A stretch of 64,000 bases of DNA from Leptospira sp. WS39.C2 (GCF_040833965.1 NZ_CP162142.1:124001-188000), one strand, 5' to 3'; shown: positions 27,506-37,289, counted from the first letter of the stretch. The notes: generated by a model not told the origin, from the sequence alone. Numbers and translations: made by a program.

Positions 27506-28033
27506 TTATTTTAAAAAGATCGAGTTTCTTGCTTCAAATTGTGTTTCAAAATCGAGTAATAATTTGTTTATCGATTCGATTGCCGCTTCAGGATTTGTAG
27601 CGAATGCCGTAGGAAGGGTCTCCAAAATTTCTTTTTGTAAGTTTCCTACTTTTTCCAACATAGAAAAGTCGTGGTTTAGAACCTTTTCGATTTCTTCTGA
27701 AGTTGCTTTTACACCTGTGCCAAGTCCATTTAACCCATAACCAGCTGAAGTAACTTTCATGATGATGCGATCAAGAAGTGTAGTTGCAGAATTGGTTTTT
27801 CCAATATTTTGGATTTGTGCTTTTTGAACAAAACCTTCTTCCAATTTTCGAAAACTTTCTTTGAAGGTTGTGAGTAAACCACCGAGTTCTTTTCGGATGA
27901 GTAAATCTGTTTTTTCGAATTCTTGGTTTGATAGGGCTTCTTCAAATAATTTTGTTTCTTTCAAAAATTTTCGAATCGGGTCCTGTTCGTTCTTAAACCG
28001 TTCTAATGTAGATTTTAACCAAGTTTGGTCCAT
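27506..28033 (-). CDS. Helical protein of the SPFH/zinc-ribbon operon
   Basis: 175 residues, no signal or membrane segment, almost entirely amphipathic helix with many Glu/Lys (LERFKNEQDPIRKFLKETKLFEEAL, then LGGLLTTFKESFRKLEE). Not recognised as a named family; length and helix content recall coiled-coil proteins such as PspA, but similarity is not visible. It lies 2 bases after the zinc-ribbon gene and 18 bases before the SPFH gene, so its role is probably tied to theirs. Confidence 0.65.
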   Translation of the reverse strand: MDQTWLKSTLERFKNEQDPIRKFLKETKLFEEALSNQEFEKTDLLIRKELGGLLTTFKESFRKLEEGFVQKAQIQNIGKTNSATTLLDRIIMKVTSAGYGLNGLGTGVKATSEEIEKVLNHDFSMLEKVGNLQKEILETLPTAFATNPEAAIESINKLLLDFETQFEARNSIFLK

Positions 28034-28035
28034 TT

Positions 28036-29097
28036 TTATTCCTCTGCTCCATTTCCATCTAACATTTGTATGCTGTCACAAGTGATATATTTGAAAATGA
28101 CACTTTTTTCCGATTGGTATTGTCCTTTTGGTAAAACGGATTTCCATTTTGCCAAATCAAACTCACAATCATGTTTTTCACCTTTGGTTTCTCCACTGGA
28201 TTCCGTGAAGTGAACCAAATACTTTTCATCTTGTTTACCGAGTCGTTCACAACCAATGGAAGTGCTAACACATTCGCGGATTTGAGGAGTTGGCCAATAC
28301 GGCTCTTGTGTGGTACCAAAACCTTTGGCAACGGCATTCCGATCGAAAGCCCATTTATCTATTCGATAACTACAGTGGTCATCATAAACAGGTTCTTTTC
28401 TATATTTGGTTGTACAACTTTCACTTTCCGAAAAAGTTCCGTCCCCCCGATCCGAACGAACTGTACGGCAGTCTTGTCCATCGGGAATACTATCGTAACT
28501 GCGGATTTGTCGACTCCTCGAAACACTATAGGCTCCCATTGGCATCGAATCACACCAATCCGATTCAGATACAGGTTTGAATTGGTCAATGGCAATGGTG
28601 CGTGACCATTCATGGTGTGTGACTTGTAGTTCTACTTTTTCAGTCCACAATACACCCAAACAAACAAATCCTATCCCACCAAATAAGATGGAACCTAGTA
28701 ACCAAAGCACCCATTTGGGAGTTTTTGGATGTGGTTTGATGAATTCAGAATTTTGAAAGGCTAAGTCTTCTTTCGCTTTTTGGACTGAGTCTTCGGAAAC
28801 TCCGTCGTGTTCGGAGCGTATTTTTACATTTTGAGCACCATCCAATGACCCACCACAATTCCCACAAAAGGTAGCCTTCGCACCATTTGCTGTTTGGCAA
28901 AAGGGACAGGTTTTATCAGCGCCATAATAGATATGGTCTTGGACGGCCACTTTGTCTTCTTCTTTGGGGAAGTACCTTCGATTTGGGTCTTGAGTGGCGC
29001 CACAATTAGGACAGTGCCTATGTGTTTTTCCGAGTAATTTTTTAGAGCCGCAAAATTCGCAGTCCCAAAGCATTTCATAGATTTTTTCTTCTGCCAT
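28036..29097 (-). CDS. Zinc-ribbon membrane protein (YdjG-like)
   Basis: 353 residues from the ATG at 29097 (a TTG three codons earlier is the alternative). Two zinc ribbons are clear: CEFCGSKKL...HCPNCG at residues about 13-33 and CPFCQ...FCGNCG at about 64-82. One transmembrane helix (KWVLWLLGSILFGGIGFVCLG, about 130-150) separates them from a Cys-containing external or periplasmic domain. The zinc-ribbon plus SPFH gene order resembles ydjG-ydjH-ydjI of Bacillus, where the products cooperate at the membrane (known from Bacillus; transfer to this protein is inference). Confidence 0.78.
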   Translation of the reverse strand: MAEEKIYEMLWDCEFCGSKKLLGKTHRHCPNCGATQDPNRRYFPKEEDKVAVQDHIYYGADKTCPFCQTANGAKATFCGNCGGSLDGAQNVKIRSEHDGVSEDSVQKAKEDLAFQNSEFIKPHPKTPKWVLWLLGSILFGGIGFVCLGVLWTEKVELQVTHHEWSRTIAIDQFKPVSESDWCDSMPMGAYSVSRSRQIRSYDSIPDGQDCRTVRSDRGDGTFSESESCTTKYRKEPVYDDHCSYRIDKWAFDRNAVAKGFGTTQEPYWPTPQIRECVSTSIGCERLGKQDEKYLVHFTESSGETKGEKHDCEFDLAKWKSVLPKGQYQSEKSVIFKYITCDSIQMLDGNGAEE

Positions 29098-29182
29098 CGC
29101 AACCAAGGTTTATCTGCAAAAAATTGACTTTTGCAAGAAAAATATTTTCAATTCGCAAAATCCAACATAGAATCTTTGCAAT

Positions 29183-31018
29183 ATGAGAATGGTTCCTAAT
29201 CCAATTCGAAGTTTTTCCTTAAGTATCCTTTCCGTTCTGATCCTCATTGGTTCACTGAGTTATGTGTTTTCTCGTTCAAAACAGAATGCGGTTCATCCCT
29301 TAGATACATTGTATTTGAAAATGTCACCTAATATAAAAAAGGCGGACAATAAAACGTCCTTTCGCAGATTGTCTCTTCATTTACGTGGTGTAATCCCAAA
29401 TATTAATGAATGGAAAGAATTAGAAAATTCGAATGAAGATAGATTCGAAACGTTTGCCGTCAGCTTTTTAAAACAACCTGAATTTTCTGAGTATTGGGGG
29501 AACAAATTAGGGGCCATGTTAAGGGACAAATCAAAAGGTAGAAAAATTCCTACGGGAACATTTTTCCAATACCTGGCAAACTCCCTTCATGAAAACAAAC
29601 CTTATGACCAATTGGTAACTGAGATGTTAACTTCTACGGGATCTGTCAAAGAATCTCCTCAAACTTTATTTTACATAAGAGACGGAGCCGATCCTTTACA
29701 GACTGCAGAATATGTAGGAAGATTATTTTATGCGAAACGTGTAGCGTGTGCTAGGTGCCACGACCATCCTTACATTTCTGATTTTTCCAGAAGGGATTAT
29801 TATGCCCTTGCCGCTTTTTTTAGCCAACAATACTTTCGGGATGGAAGTTGGGAACCAAATCGGTTTGGAAAATCACAAAGTTATGTACCAAGAGAATTAG
29901 AAATCCATTTACCGATGGAAGACCAAAAAAATCTCCAAGACAAAAACAATGAATGGAACCGTGAATTTTGGAGTAAGTGGACCGACGAACAGAGAAAAGA
30001 TTACCAGAAAAAACACGAATTGGAATTTGCCACTTTGTATTATGAACCAAAACTCGGACTTCGTTTCCCTCATACCGATGATGCACCTGGTGGAGATTTA
30101 GTTCGTCCAAAATTTTTAGATGGAAAGGAAGCCAAACTGACATTGGGTGAAGATAGACGGAAGGTGTTTGCCAATTGGCTAACGGGAAAATCCAATGACA
30201 GGTTTCGAAAAGTCATCATCAATCGTGTGTGGACAGAACTCATGGGATGGAGTTTTTTCACTCCTCTTGACGATTGGAACGAAGACACTGTTGTCCAAGG
30301 GGAAGAAATCCTAAACCATCTAGATTCCTATTTTTTAGCGAACAAACTTAAACTCAAAGAATTGGTATTGTACATTGTCACTTCCAATGCTTACAAACGT
30401 TCTGTGGCTCGAGAATCTGGAAAAGAAGATCCGATTCAATTTTATCCTCCCCAAAGATTGGATAGCGACCAACTTTTGAATTCTCTCATCCGTGTGTCAG
30501 ACTTACAAAAAATTGGAAACATACGAGAACGTAACCTTTCCTTTTTTACAAATCTTATGGGCCAAAAACCATACGACCTAAGTGGAATTGGGAAAGTAAG
30601 GATCCCACTCGACAATGCGAAAGAATTTACAAATGCCGTCGAAGTGGAAAGGCCAGCTCCTTATCATACTTTACTTTCTGTTTTTGGTTCTGGGCAACGT
30701 GTGGATATTTCCGACGATATCTCCGAGTTAACCATAGAACAGATGTTAACACTAATGAACGGTCGTGTAGTCGGAAAACTGGTTTGGGATTTTGGAAGTA
30801 ACCAATCGCTTGTGAAAGCCGAATTTGATTCTTCCAAATCCATGAACCAAGTGATCCAAAATTTATACTTTCGCTTGTTAGGTCGTCTTCCTTTCAAAGG
30901 GGAATTAGAGAAAATCAAATCTTACCAAACAAAACCTGACACAGTCTTTGATAAAGACTTACTGCAAGATATTTTTTGGGCTCTCCTGAATAGTCAGGAA
31001 TTCCAACACGTCAATTAA
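29183..31018 (+). CDS. DUF1549/DUF1553 domain protein
   Basis: 611 residues with an N-terminal hydrophobic segment (about 8-28). The DUF1549 part has the heme-like motif CARCHDHP (near residue 190) and LRGVIPNINEW/FLKQPEFSEYWGNKL-like stretches; the DUF1553 part has RKVFANWLTGKSNDRFRKVIINRVW and PPQRLDSDQLLNSLI. These domains, paired with a DUF1501 protein, are abundant in Planctomycetes and Verrucomicrobia. The CxxCH could bind a heme; function is unknown. The DUF1501 gene follows after 9 bases. Confidence 0.9.
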   Translation: MRMVPNPIRSFSLSILSVLILIGSLSYVFSRSKQNAVHPLDTLYLKMSPNIKKADNKTSFRRLSLHLRGVIPNINEWKELENSNEDRFETFAVSFLKQPEFSEYWGNKLGAMLRDKSKGRKIPTGTFFQYLANSLHENKPYDQLVTEMLTSTGSVKESPQTLFYIRDGADPLQTAEYVGRLFYAKRVACARCHDHPYISDFSRRDYYALAAFFSQQYFRDGSWEPNRFGKSQSYVPRELEIHLPMEDQKNLQDKNNEWNREFWSKWTDEQRKDYQKKHELEFATLYYEPKLGLRFPHTDDAPGGDLVRPKFLDGKEAKLTLGEDRRKVFANWLTGKSNDRFRKVIINRVWTELMGWSFFTPLDDWNEDTVVQGEEILNHLDSYFLANKLKLKELVLYIVTSNAYKRSVARESGKEDPIQFYPPQRLDSDQLLNSLIRVSDLQKIGNIRERNLSFFTNLMGQKPYDLSGIGKVRIPLDNAKEFTNAVEVERPAPYHTLLSVFGSGQRVDISDDISELTIEQMLTLMNGRVVGKLVWDFGSNQSLVKAEFDSSKSMNQVIQNLYFRLLGRLPFKGELEKIKSYQTKPDTVFDKDLLQDIFWALLNSQEFQHVN

Positions 31019-31027
31019 GGAATCAAA

Positions 31028-32323
31028 ATGGATCGCAAAGAATTTATAAAAAAATCAATCTTAAGTCTTGGAATGGGATCTTTTGTTTTCTCCCAAAATC
31101 CATTTGTGAATCTGCGAGCAGACGATGAGGAAACGGAAAAAGAATCCATTTCCATTCCTTCCAAAATAAAAACCGTGATCTTCATTGAAATGATGGGTGG
31201 GATGAGCCATGTAGACACATTAGATCCAAAACCAAATAGTGCTTTTTCAAAAGTGAATTCGAGTATTTCAGGTTTATCTCTACTCGAACCATTTTCTCTC
31301 ACCGCCAAACAACTGCATTCGATTGGTATCATTCGCTCTACTTGGAGTGAAGAAGGAGACCATGGTTTTGCCCAAATGTTACTCGGTACAGGGTATCGGA
31401 TGACAGAGGCGATGGGATTTCCTGACATTCCCCATTTTGGTTCTGTGATTGCCTATGCCAAAAAAGCGAATGTGAAATCTTCGTATTTTCCTAGTTATGT
31501 GTCGATTGGAGGACGTGGTAGTAAAAATGGAAACTCTGGATTTTTAGGAATCAATTATTCTGGTTATCATGTTGGTAATGTGGATGAACCCATCCAACAT
31601 TTGAATCCATCCCATGGAAAGTTTTCGGAAGAACGAATTTTACGGAGAAAAGATTTGGTTTCCTTTATGAATGAAGAATTTTCCAAATCATTTCCCACAA
31701 AGGAAGCCAACCATTGGAAAAAAATGTTAACTGCAGCGGAAGAATTTCGTAACTCCAAAGATATTGATAGTTTTCGAATCAGTTTAGAAGACGAAAAAAC
31801 AAAGGCTCGTTACGGGACTACATGGCAAGGAAAGGCGATGTTACTTGCCAGACGTCTTGCCAAACAAGAAGTTCCTTTCATCCATATTTCCATTGGGGGT
31901 TGGGACACACATACTGGCAACAAAGCACAAATCACAAAAATCATGAAAGAAACAGATATGGGTATTGCTTCTCTTCTTGAAGACCTAAACCAAACCGGTC
32001 TCATCAAACAAACGTTATTTGTTTTAACTAGTGAATTTGGAAGGACTCCTGATGTGGGTTCCCGTGATGGTCGTGACCACCATCCAAAAGTTTGGTCTAC
32101 TCTCATTGGTGGAGGACCGATAGATAAAGGATTTGTTTGGGGAGAAACCGATGAACTCGGAGCCAAGGCAACAAAACCAAACGAAGCAGTCCATGTTAGA
32201 GATCTTGTCGCTACGATTTACAAAGCGGCAGGTGTTGACCCTGACGGAGAGCTTACCAATTCGTTTGGAAGGCCATTTTTACTCACTACGAAAAAAGCAA
32301 AACCTATCGAAGGATTATTTTAA
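31028..32323 (+). CDS. DUF1501 family protein
   Basis: 431 residues. Sulfatase/phosphatase-superfamily-like features: MSHVDTLDPKP (metal-ligand-like), GIIRSTWSEEGDHGFAQMLLGTGY, HISIGGWDTHTGNK (His-Asp cluster), TSEFGRTPDVGSRDGRDHHPKVWS. These match DUF1501, a family related to alkaline-phosphatase-fold enzymes. The N-terminus (RKEFIKKSILSLGMGSF) looks like a degenerate exported signal without an intact twin-arginine. Paired with DUF1549/DUF1553; no substrate is known. Confidence 0.9.
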   Translation: MDRKEFIKKSILSLGMGSFVFSQNPFVNLRADDEETEKESISIPSKIKTVIFIEMMGGMSHVDTLDPKPNSAFSKVNSSISGLSLLEPFSLTAKQLHSIGIIRSTWSEEGDHGFAQMLLGTGYRMTEAMGFPDIPHFGSVIAYAKKANVKSSYFPSYVSIGGRGSKNGNSGFLGINYSGYHVGNVDEPIQHLNPSHGKFSEERILRRKDLVSFMNEEFSKSFPTKEANHWKKMLTAAEEFRNSKDIDSFRISLEDEKTKARYGTTWQGKAMLLARRLAKQEVPFIHISIGGWDTHTGNKAQITKIMKETDMGIASLLEDLNQTGLIKQTLFVLTSEFGRTPDVGSRDGRDHHPKVWSTLIGGGPIDKGFVWGETDELGAKATKPNEAVHVRDLVATIYKAAGVDPDGELTNSFGRPFLLTTKKAKPIEGLF

Positions 32324-32341
32324 ATAGTTTGAGCAACGCAA

Positions 32342-32368
32342 AATGCAAATGATTGGATCATTTGCATT
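32342..32368. terminator. Perfect hairpin between convergent genes
   Basis: AATGCAAATGAT-TGG-ATCATTTGCATT: twelve base pairs with a three-base loop, between the DUF1501 gene and a lipoprotein gene that ends at 32381. A short run TTTT follows on the minus strand. It probably separates the two transcripts. Confidence 0.6.
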
Positions 32369-32380
32369 CAGTCGTATCAA

Positions 32381-32905
32381 TTAGTTCTTTTGGGCTTTGT
32401 CCACGCATAGATAGCCATTCGTAAGAATGGTATCTAATGATGTGGTACGATCAGTGGGATTCAAATAGGTTTCCGTAAAAATAGAACCTGTGGCTATGTT
32501 TTGGCAATTGGTCATGGCAAACTCTTTGGTATCATTGGGTTTGGCATATACAATTGTATTCACCTTGGTTGTGTCTCCATTGGGTTGGTATCGACAAACA
32601 CCGACTAGGTTTTGGGTAGAACATTTGGCACTGGATTTGGTATACCCTGGAGCACAGGTCAGTTCTTCCTTTACCACTGCATAGGATTCAATGCAAGAGG
32701 GACTATAATTCGATGATCCCGAACAAGATCCTAAAAATTGAAAACTTCCGCTAAATCCTGTCCTTCCTGCATTCAAACTTGCGAGGTACATGGTTTGTAA
32801 ACATTGGTTTTGAGTTTCTTTGATTTTATCTTCCCTTTGCGCTTGGCATTGGACCAAAAAGGAAGTTATTAATAAAAAAAATAGAATGAGAATACAACGT
32901 TTCAT
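32381..32905 (-). CDS. Putative lipoprotein
   Basis: 174 residues from the ATG at 32905, starting MKRCILILFFLLITSFLVQC, a strong lipoprotein signal with Cys at residue 20; the open frame extends further upstream into the porin gene but without a signal peptide. The mature part contains about nine Cys, several in pairs (CxxG..C), so disulfides are likely. No family recognised. It follows the porin gene with a 1-base gap and is probably co-transcribed with it. Confidence 0.7.
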   Translation of the reverse strand: MKRCILILFFLLITSFLVQCQAQREDKIKETQNQCLQTMYLASLNAGRTGFSGSFQFLGSCSGSSNYSPSCIESYAVVKEELTCAPGYTKSSAKCSTQNLVGVCRYQPNGDTTKVNTIVYAKPNDTKEFAMTNCQNIATGSIFTETYLNPTDRTTSLDTILTNGYLCVDKAQKN

Positions 32906-32906
32906 T

Positions 32907-34325
32907 TTAGTAAAATACCTGAATTTGAGTTCGAACGACGTGATCCCCTTCTGCAGCTGTAGGAGTTCCTGTATAATAAAAATAGTCTGTTTGCCATTTG
33001 AGGTTGTGTTCGGCAAAATAATGAGATAAGGCACCACCCACTTCACGAGAATATTTCATCGTAGGATCTGTTTCTCCTAACGGCCGAAACTCACCAAATC
33101 GAAATACTAGTTCATATTGGTTCGTGAATAGATACCCGAGTTGCACAAAATAACCTTGTCCACTTCTCGAATATTCTCTGGTAAGTGCGGAACTTACGGT
33201 TCTTTCCACATAAGCTGTGTTTGCTCTTCGCCACAACCATTCATACTGGAAGGAAAATCCCATCCACTTGAAATAAATATCCCCTGCCGCATGACTATAA
33301 TTGAATTTGGCAAAACTATATTCCGTACCAAATGTACTCAATGATCGGTCAGAGTTTTTATTATAAGCACCAGAAACTCCTATGGAAAGTTTCGGATCTT
33401 TGTATCTGGCAAAGTCAACTTCGGACAACCAATCATTGTCAGAACCCGATTTCGACATTCCACCAAAGGGTGAAAAAATAAAACGTGCAACGGTTAAGAC
33501 CCCTGGAGTTTGTCTTTCTACACGGTTACGACCTTGTCCACCAAACACACCTAAGTAATAAGCAAACATACGTTTGTTGCCTAAAAAATCTTCTGAAAAT
33601 AAATAGGCTCCCACATCCCGGTCTAAGTTTAATTCAGCAGTTACAGAGGAACGATCAACAGTTTGTAGGGCACTGGATGAATTCCAACGTTGCCTACTGA
33701 AGGGAACTTTCATTTGTCCAAAAGCCACTTTCACATCACGGTATTGATTGTAGATGATATTGGCATCGCGAAGGTTGTTTCGCCTTTGGCTTTCTATATC
33801 CCGTTCTGCAAATCCCAATTGTAAATTGACTAACCATGTATCATTGAAAAGACCAGCTCGCAAAGCAATCCTTGTTCGTCTTACGAGGAAGTTGGTTGTG
33901 TCTTGGGAAGGATCCAATTGGAAGGTTTGGTTCCCTTGTATTTGGGATCGGAACCGGAGTTGGATATTGTGTTTGCCATCGTTCGAGGTCGCTTTGATTC
34001 CTTTGCCAAGTCCTGTTTCCCAATTGGATTGATTTTCTTTACCCGAGGTTGGTGTCCCCGATGTAGTTGGACTGGCACCATTTGTTGGAGTTTGGTTCGA
34101 TCCAGCGGCATTTTTTGTATCCGTCCCGGAAAGTTCTGTGCCGGTTTTTTGATTCAAACCGGAGGGAGCCGGTGAAATTGTTTGTTCCTTCTTTTCATCC
34201 GCAACATTAGGAAGAACTTCCGAATTCATTCCAGGTTTTTCCTCGGAAAAAAGAGGTAGATTGGGAAATAAGAAGGCAAATGCCAGAATCTGGGGGACAA
34301 GGATGGAACGATAACGGTGTAACAT
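32907..34325 (-). CDS. OprO/OprP-like outer-membrane porin
   Basis: 472 residues from the ATG at 34325 (an earlier start would give 481). A signal peptide (about 1-27) is followed by a Ser/Thr/Pro/Gly-rich linker (about 40-95), then a beta-barrel of the phosphate-selective porin O/P family: IQLRFRSQIQGNQTFQLD, RRTRIALRAGLFNDTWLVNLQLG, VKVAFGQMKVPFSRQRWNSSSAL and a C-terminal strand ending in Phe-Tyr. The long low-complexity insert before the barrel is unusual. Substrate preference (phosphate or not) is not readable. Confidence 0.82.
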   Translation of the reverse strand: MLHRYRSILVPQILAFAFLFPNLPLFSEEKPGMNSEVLPNVADEKKEQTISPAPSGLNQKTGTELSGTDTKNAAGSNQTPTNGASPTTSGTPTSGKENQSNWETGLGKGIKATSNDGKHNIQLRFRSQIQGNQTFQLDPSQDTTNFLVRRTRIALRAGLFNDTWLVNLQLGFAERDIESQRRNNLRDANIIYNQYRDVKVAFGQMKVPFSRQRWNSSSALQTVDRSSVTAELNLDRDVGAYLFSEDFLGNKRMFAYYLGVFGGQGRNRVERQTPGVLTVARFIFSPFGGMSKSGSDNDWLSEVDFARYKDPKLSIGVSGAYNKNSDRSLSTFGTEYSFAKFNYSHAAGDIYFKWMGFSFQYEWLWRRANTAYVERTVSSALTREYSRSGQGYFVQLGYLFTNQYELVFRFGEFRPLGETDPTMKYSREVGGALSHYFAEHNLKWQTDYFYYTGTPTAAEGDHVVRTQIQVFY

Positions 34326-34471
34326 GTTTGAAATAATTGTAATAAATGCCAAATTGGAGAGGAAACTGTAAAAGGCAAAAGGAAATCGATGGGAATTTTC
34401 GGATTATTCGCCAATCGTTTCCCAATTTTACTTTTCTTTCGAAAGAATCTTTAAAAACTGTTCACTGATCT

Positions 34472-35488
34472 ATGAAAAAAGCACTCATCACAGGAATCAC
34501 AGGCCAAGATGGTTCCTACCTAGCAGAACTCCTTCTCAACAAGGGATATGAAGTCCATGGTATCGTTCGCAGAACGAGTTTATTCAATCGAAATCGGATT
34601 GAACACCTCCATGGAAATTCTAATCTCCACCTACATTATGGAGATTTAACAGATTCTTCCAATTTAAACCGAATTTTAGAAAAAATCCAACCCTCTGAAA
34701 TTTACAACCTTGCTGCTCAGTCTCATGTTCAGGTTTCTTTTGAAGTTCCTGAATACACAGCTGAGGTAGATGCGGTTGGTACCCTACGAATTTTAGATGC
34801 CATCAAACAAACGGGTATTAACTCTAGATTTTACCAAGCCTCTACTTCCGAATTGTACGGGCTTGTACAAGAAGTCCCTCAAACTGAAAAAACACCGTTT
34901 TACCCACGTTCGCCGTATGCTGTTGCAAAATTATATGCTTATTGGGCAGTGGTAAATTACAGAGAAGCATATAATTTACATGCTTCGAATGGAATTCTAT
35001 TCAACCATGAATCACCACGGCGTGGTGAGACATTTGTCACAAGAAAAATCACATTAGGTGTGTCTGCTGTCAAAGCTGGAAAACTTCCTTTTATTACAAT
35101 GGGAAACATTGATTCAAAACGAGATTGGGGTTATGCTCCAGACTACGTAGAAATGATGTGGATGATGTTACAAAAAGACCAACCAGATGATTATGTTGTT
35201 GCAACTAACGAAACACATACGGTTCGTGAGTTCATCGAAGAATCTTATAAAATTGCTGGATATGAAGTAGTTTGGGAAGGAAAAGAAGATAAGGAAGTTG
35301 GTAAGGATAAAAAAACTGGCCAAATCCTCGTAAAAATTGATCCGAAATACTACAGACCAACAGAAGTAGAACTTCTTATTGGTAATCCCGAAAAAGCCAA
35401 ACGTCAGTTAGGTTGGGAACCAAAAGTCAAGTTCAAAGAACTTGTCAAAATAATGATGGAAGCTGATTTAAAAGACCAAGGTTTTTAA
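34472..35488 (+). CDS. gmd: GDP-mannose 4,6-dehydratase
   Basis: 338 residues, extended SDR family. Makes GDP-4-keto-6-deoxymannose, the precursor of fucose, rhamnose-type and perosamine sugars of surface polysaccharides. N-terminal [19 protein letters not shown] (nucleotide-binding), catalytic pair in [12 protein letters not shown] (Tyr-x3-Lys), substrate segments [17 protein letters not shown] and [12 protein letters not shown]. Slightly shorter than the E. coli enzyme (373). No fcl or rmd gene lies next to it, so the follow-on reductase must be elsewhere. Confidence 0.95.
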   Translation: MKKALITGITGQDGSYLAELLLNKGYEVHGIVRRTSLFNRNRIEHLHGNSNLHLHYGDLTDSSNLNRILEKIQPSEIYNLAAQSHVQVSFEVPEYTAEVDAVGTLRILDAIKQTGINSRFYQASTSELYGLVQEVPQTEKTPFYPRSPYAVAKLYAYWAVVNYREAYNLHASNGILFNHESPRRGETFVTRKITLGVSAVKAGKLPFITMGNIDSKRDWGYAPDYVEMMWMMLQKDQPDDYVVATNETHTVREFIEESYKIAGYEVVWEGKEDKEVGKDKKTGQILVKIDPKYYRPTEVELLIGNPEKAKRQLGWEPKVKFKELVKIMMEADLKDQGF

Positions 35489-35514
35489 GCGAGTCCCAAA
35501 AATACAAATGATGA

Positions 35515-35547
35515 ATCACAATAGGATTTCAAAAACCCTATTGTGAT
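35515..35547. terminator. Perfect hairpin downstream of gmd
   Basis: An eleven-base-pair inverted repeat, ATCACAATAGG with its complement CCTATTGTGAT, lies 26 bases after the gmd stop. No T tract follows on the plus strand, so it might be a bidirectional or stabilising hairpin rather than a classical terminator; the facing STAS gene ends 180 bases further on. Confidence 0.5.
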
Positions 35548-35724
35548 CATTCAATTGAATCAATACGAAATGATTGGAAAATCAAATCAATTTGTGATGT
35601 AAGGTTGTAATTGAGGGAAGTATAGTTGATCCCCTTGGGAATTCCAAACGATATACTTATGTTTGGAAAACCGAGAGGGGTTTTAGCGAATTGGTGATAG
35701 TTTCTATACGATGCGGTAACTGGT

Positions 35725-36030
35725 CTAAATTCCAAAAAACTGATCTAACATCAATTTTTTCAGAGTCTCCTTCAGTTTGTCTTGGATGTTTACAATCTTG
35801 ACTGTCATTTTCTTTTCATCTGCTTTGTTTTTGAAAGAAAGCAAACGAGAGATCCCGAGAGAACTCACAATCACAACCTTTTCCAAATCCAAATAGATCT
35901 CTTGGACATTTTTATCCAAAATATCCGCTAAAATTTCACGTAATTCGGGTGCATTTCCGTCCAGAATCTGGTCCATAAAGCGAACACGGATCGTGTTACC
36001 CTTTTCTTCCACTAGTATCTTATCGCTCAT
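35725..36030 (-). CDS. STAS-domain anti-sigma-factor-antagonist-like protein
   Basis: 101 residues, a single STAS domain. The conserved phosphorylatable Ser region is IVSSLGISRLL, Ser56 or Ser57, as in SpoIIAA/RsbV. Such proteins are phosphorylated by an anti-sigma kinase and bind it when dephosphorylated, freeing a sigma factor; STAS proteins also occur in other signalling complexes. No kinase or phosphatase gene is adjacent. Located 47 bases after the double-CNB gene on the same strand. Confidence 0.88.
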   Translation of the reverse strand: MSDKILVEEKGNTIRVRFMDQILDGNAPELREILADILDKNVQEIYLDLEKVVIVSSLGISRLLSFKNKADEKKMTVKIVNIQDKLKETLKKLMLDQFFGI

Positions 36031-36077
36031 ATTTCCTTGGCCTCTAACGTAAGTCAGGAGATAAAGTTGGCAAGAAG

Positions 36078-37289
36078 TTATTTCAGCTTCTTGAGCTTAT
36101 TCTCCATATTAGCCTTTTTATGATAGAATTGGACGAGTTTTTCTAATTCTGCCATATCCGAACAAACAATTTTTCCCATATCCATTCGAATAAATTTATT
36201 ATTTTTCATGATATCTGAAATGATAAGTTCGTCTTTTGGATCTGTTAAACCTACCATCTTGAGGAGGTCTTTGGTTCCAATTTCAAAATTGTAAGCTTGT
36301 TTGGGTGCCACTTTGATACGATTTTTTTCTGCCAAAGTCATAAGAGTGTCCACGATACGACCTTGTGGGTCTTTGAGGAGTAGGTTTGCCAATTGTTTGT
36401 AAGCAATCCAAATTCGTTCTGACAAAAGTGTGATAAGGCGAGTGGCAAGTTGTGGTTGGGCTTTTACCATACCTTCAAAGTTTGCTTTGTTAATCGCAAG
36501 GAGTTCCACATCCCCCGCCGCCACTGCAGAAGCAGAGCGAGGTTTGTTATCTAAGATAGCCATCTCTCCAAAGATGTCTCCGGCTTGGAGGACAGCGAGC
36601 ATCACTTCGTTTTGGTTTACGATTTTGGAGATTTTTACTTTTCCACTTTGTAGGATGAAGAGTTCTTTGCCAGGCTCATGTTCACAAAAGATCATTTCAC
36701 TGTCTCTGTAATTACGATTGAATTTTGTATAATCAATCGCTGCTGCTTGGAAAGGTTGGTTCATCGTTTGTAAACGTAGTTTTGCCTGCGGTACAAACTG
36801 GCCATTGGGAAGGTGTTTTAAATAACTTTGGTAAGCAAAGGTTGCATGGGAAGTATTTTGTTGTTGGAAATAATACTCTCCAATTTTGAAAAGTTCATTT
36901 GGATCTTCTTCTACTGCATTTCGGAAAGATAAACGTGTGATTGTTGTATCAAATTGTCGCAACTTCATCGAGAAGAAACGGATGATATTCATCGCTACTG
37001 CAGTGGACTTTTGGATGAGGGTTCCAAATTGGTCGTAACTAACAGAGATTAAAGATACATTGGTAAGTGAAGTGGCAGATTCAATCTGTGGGTGTTGGCT
37101 CATCGCAGCAACAACACCAAAAAAGTCACCAGGCCCTAAAACCTGATTGGGGTCCTCACCTACAACAGCTGTCTCACGAGTGACACGTACCTTCCCCTCA
37201 CGGATGATATAGAAGTTGTTCGCATCCTTTTTCCCCTCCACAATGATGTAGGAGTTCGCTGGGAAAGTAACCATTTGAAAAAACGACAT
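36078..37289 (-). CDS. Protein with two cyclic-nucleotide-binding domains
   Basis: 403 residues. CNB domains at about 1-115 (VTFPANSYIIVEGKKDANNFYIIREGKVRV) and 195-310 (YRDSEMIFCEHEPGKELFILQSGKVKI, LQAGDIFGEMAILDNKPRSASAVA, the phosphate-binding cassette). They are separated by a helical TPR-like linker (FKIGEYYFQQQNTSHATFAYQSYLKHLPNG) and followed by a helical tail. No output DNA-binding or enzyme domain is visible, so it is probably a regulatory sensor acting through a partner. Confidence 0.88.
   Translation of the reverse strand: MSFFQMVTFPANSYIIVEGKKDANNFYIIREGKVRVTRETAVVGEDPNQVLGPGDFFGVVAAMSQHPQIESATSLTNVSLISVSYDQFGTLIQKSTAVAMNIIRFFSMKLRQFDTTITRLSFRNAVEEDPNELFKIGEYYFQQQNTSHATFAYQSYLKHLPNGQFVPQAKLRLQTMNQPFQAAAIDYTKFNRNYRDSEMIFCEHEPGKELFILQSGKVKISKIVNQNEVMLAVLQAGDIFGEMAILDNKPRSASAVAAGDVELLAINKANFEGMVKAQPQLATRLITLLSERIWIAYKQLANLLLKDPQGRIVDTLMTLAEKNRIKVAPKQAYNFEIGTKDLLKMVGLTDPKDELIISDIMKNNKFIRMDMGKIVCSDMAELEKLVQFYHKKANMENKLKKLK

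Noticed and set aside
28171..28605. 144-codon plus-strand frame opposite the zinc-ribbon gene
   Set aside because: It is the antisense of a clear gene and its sequence looks random.
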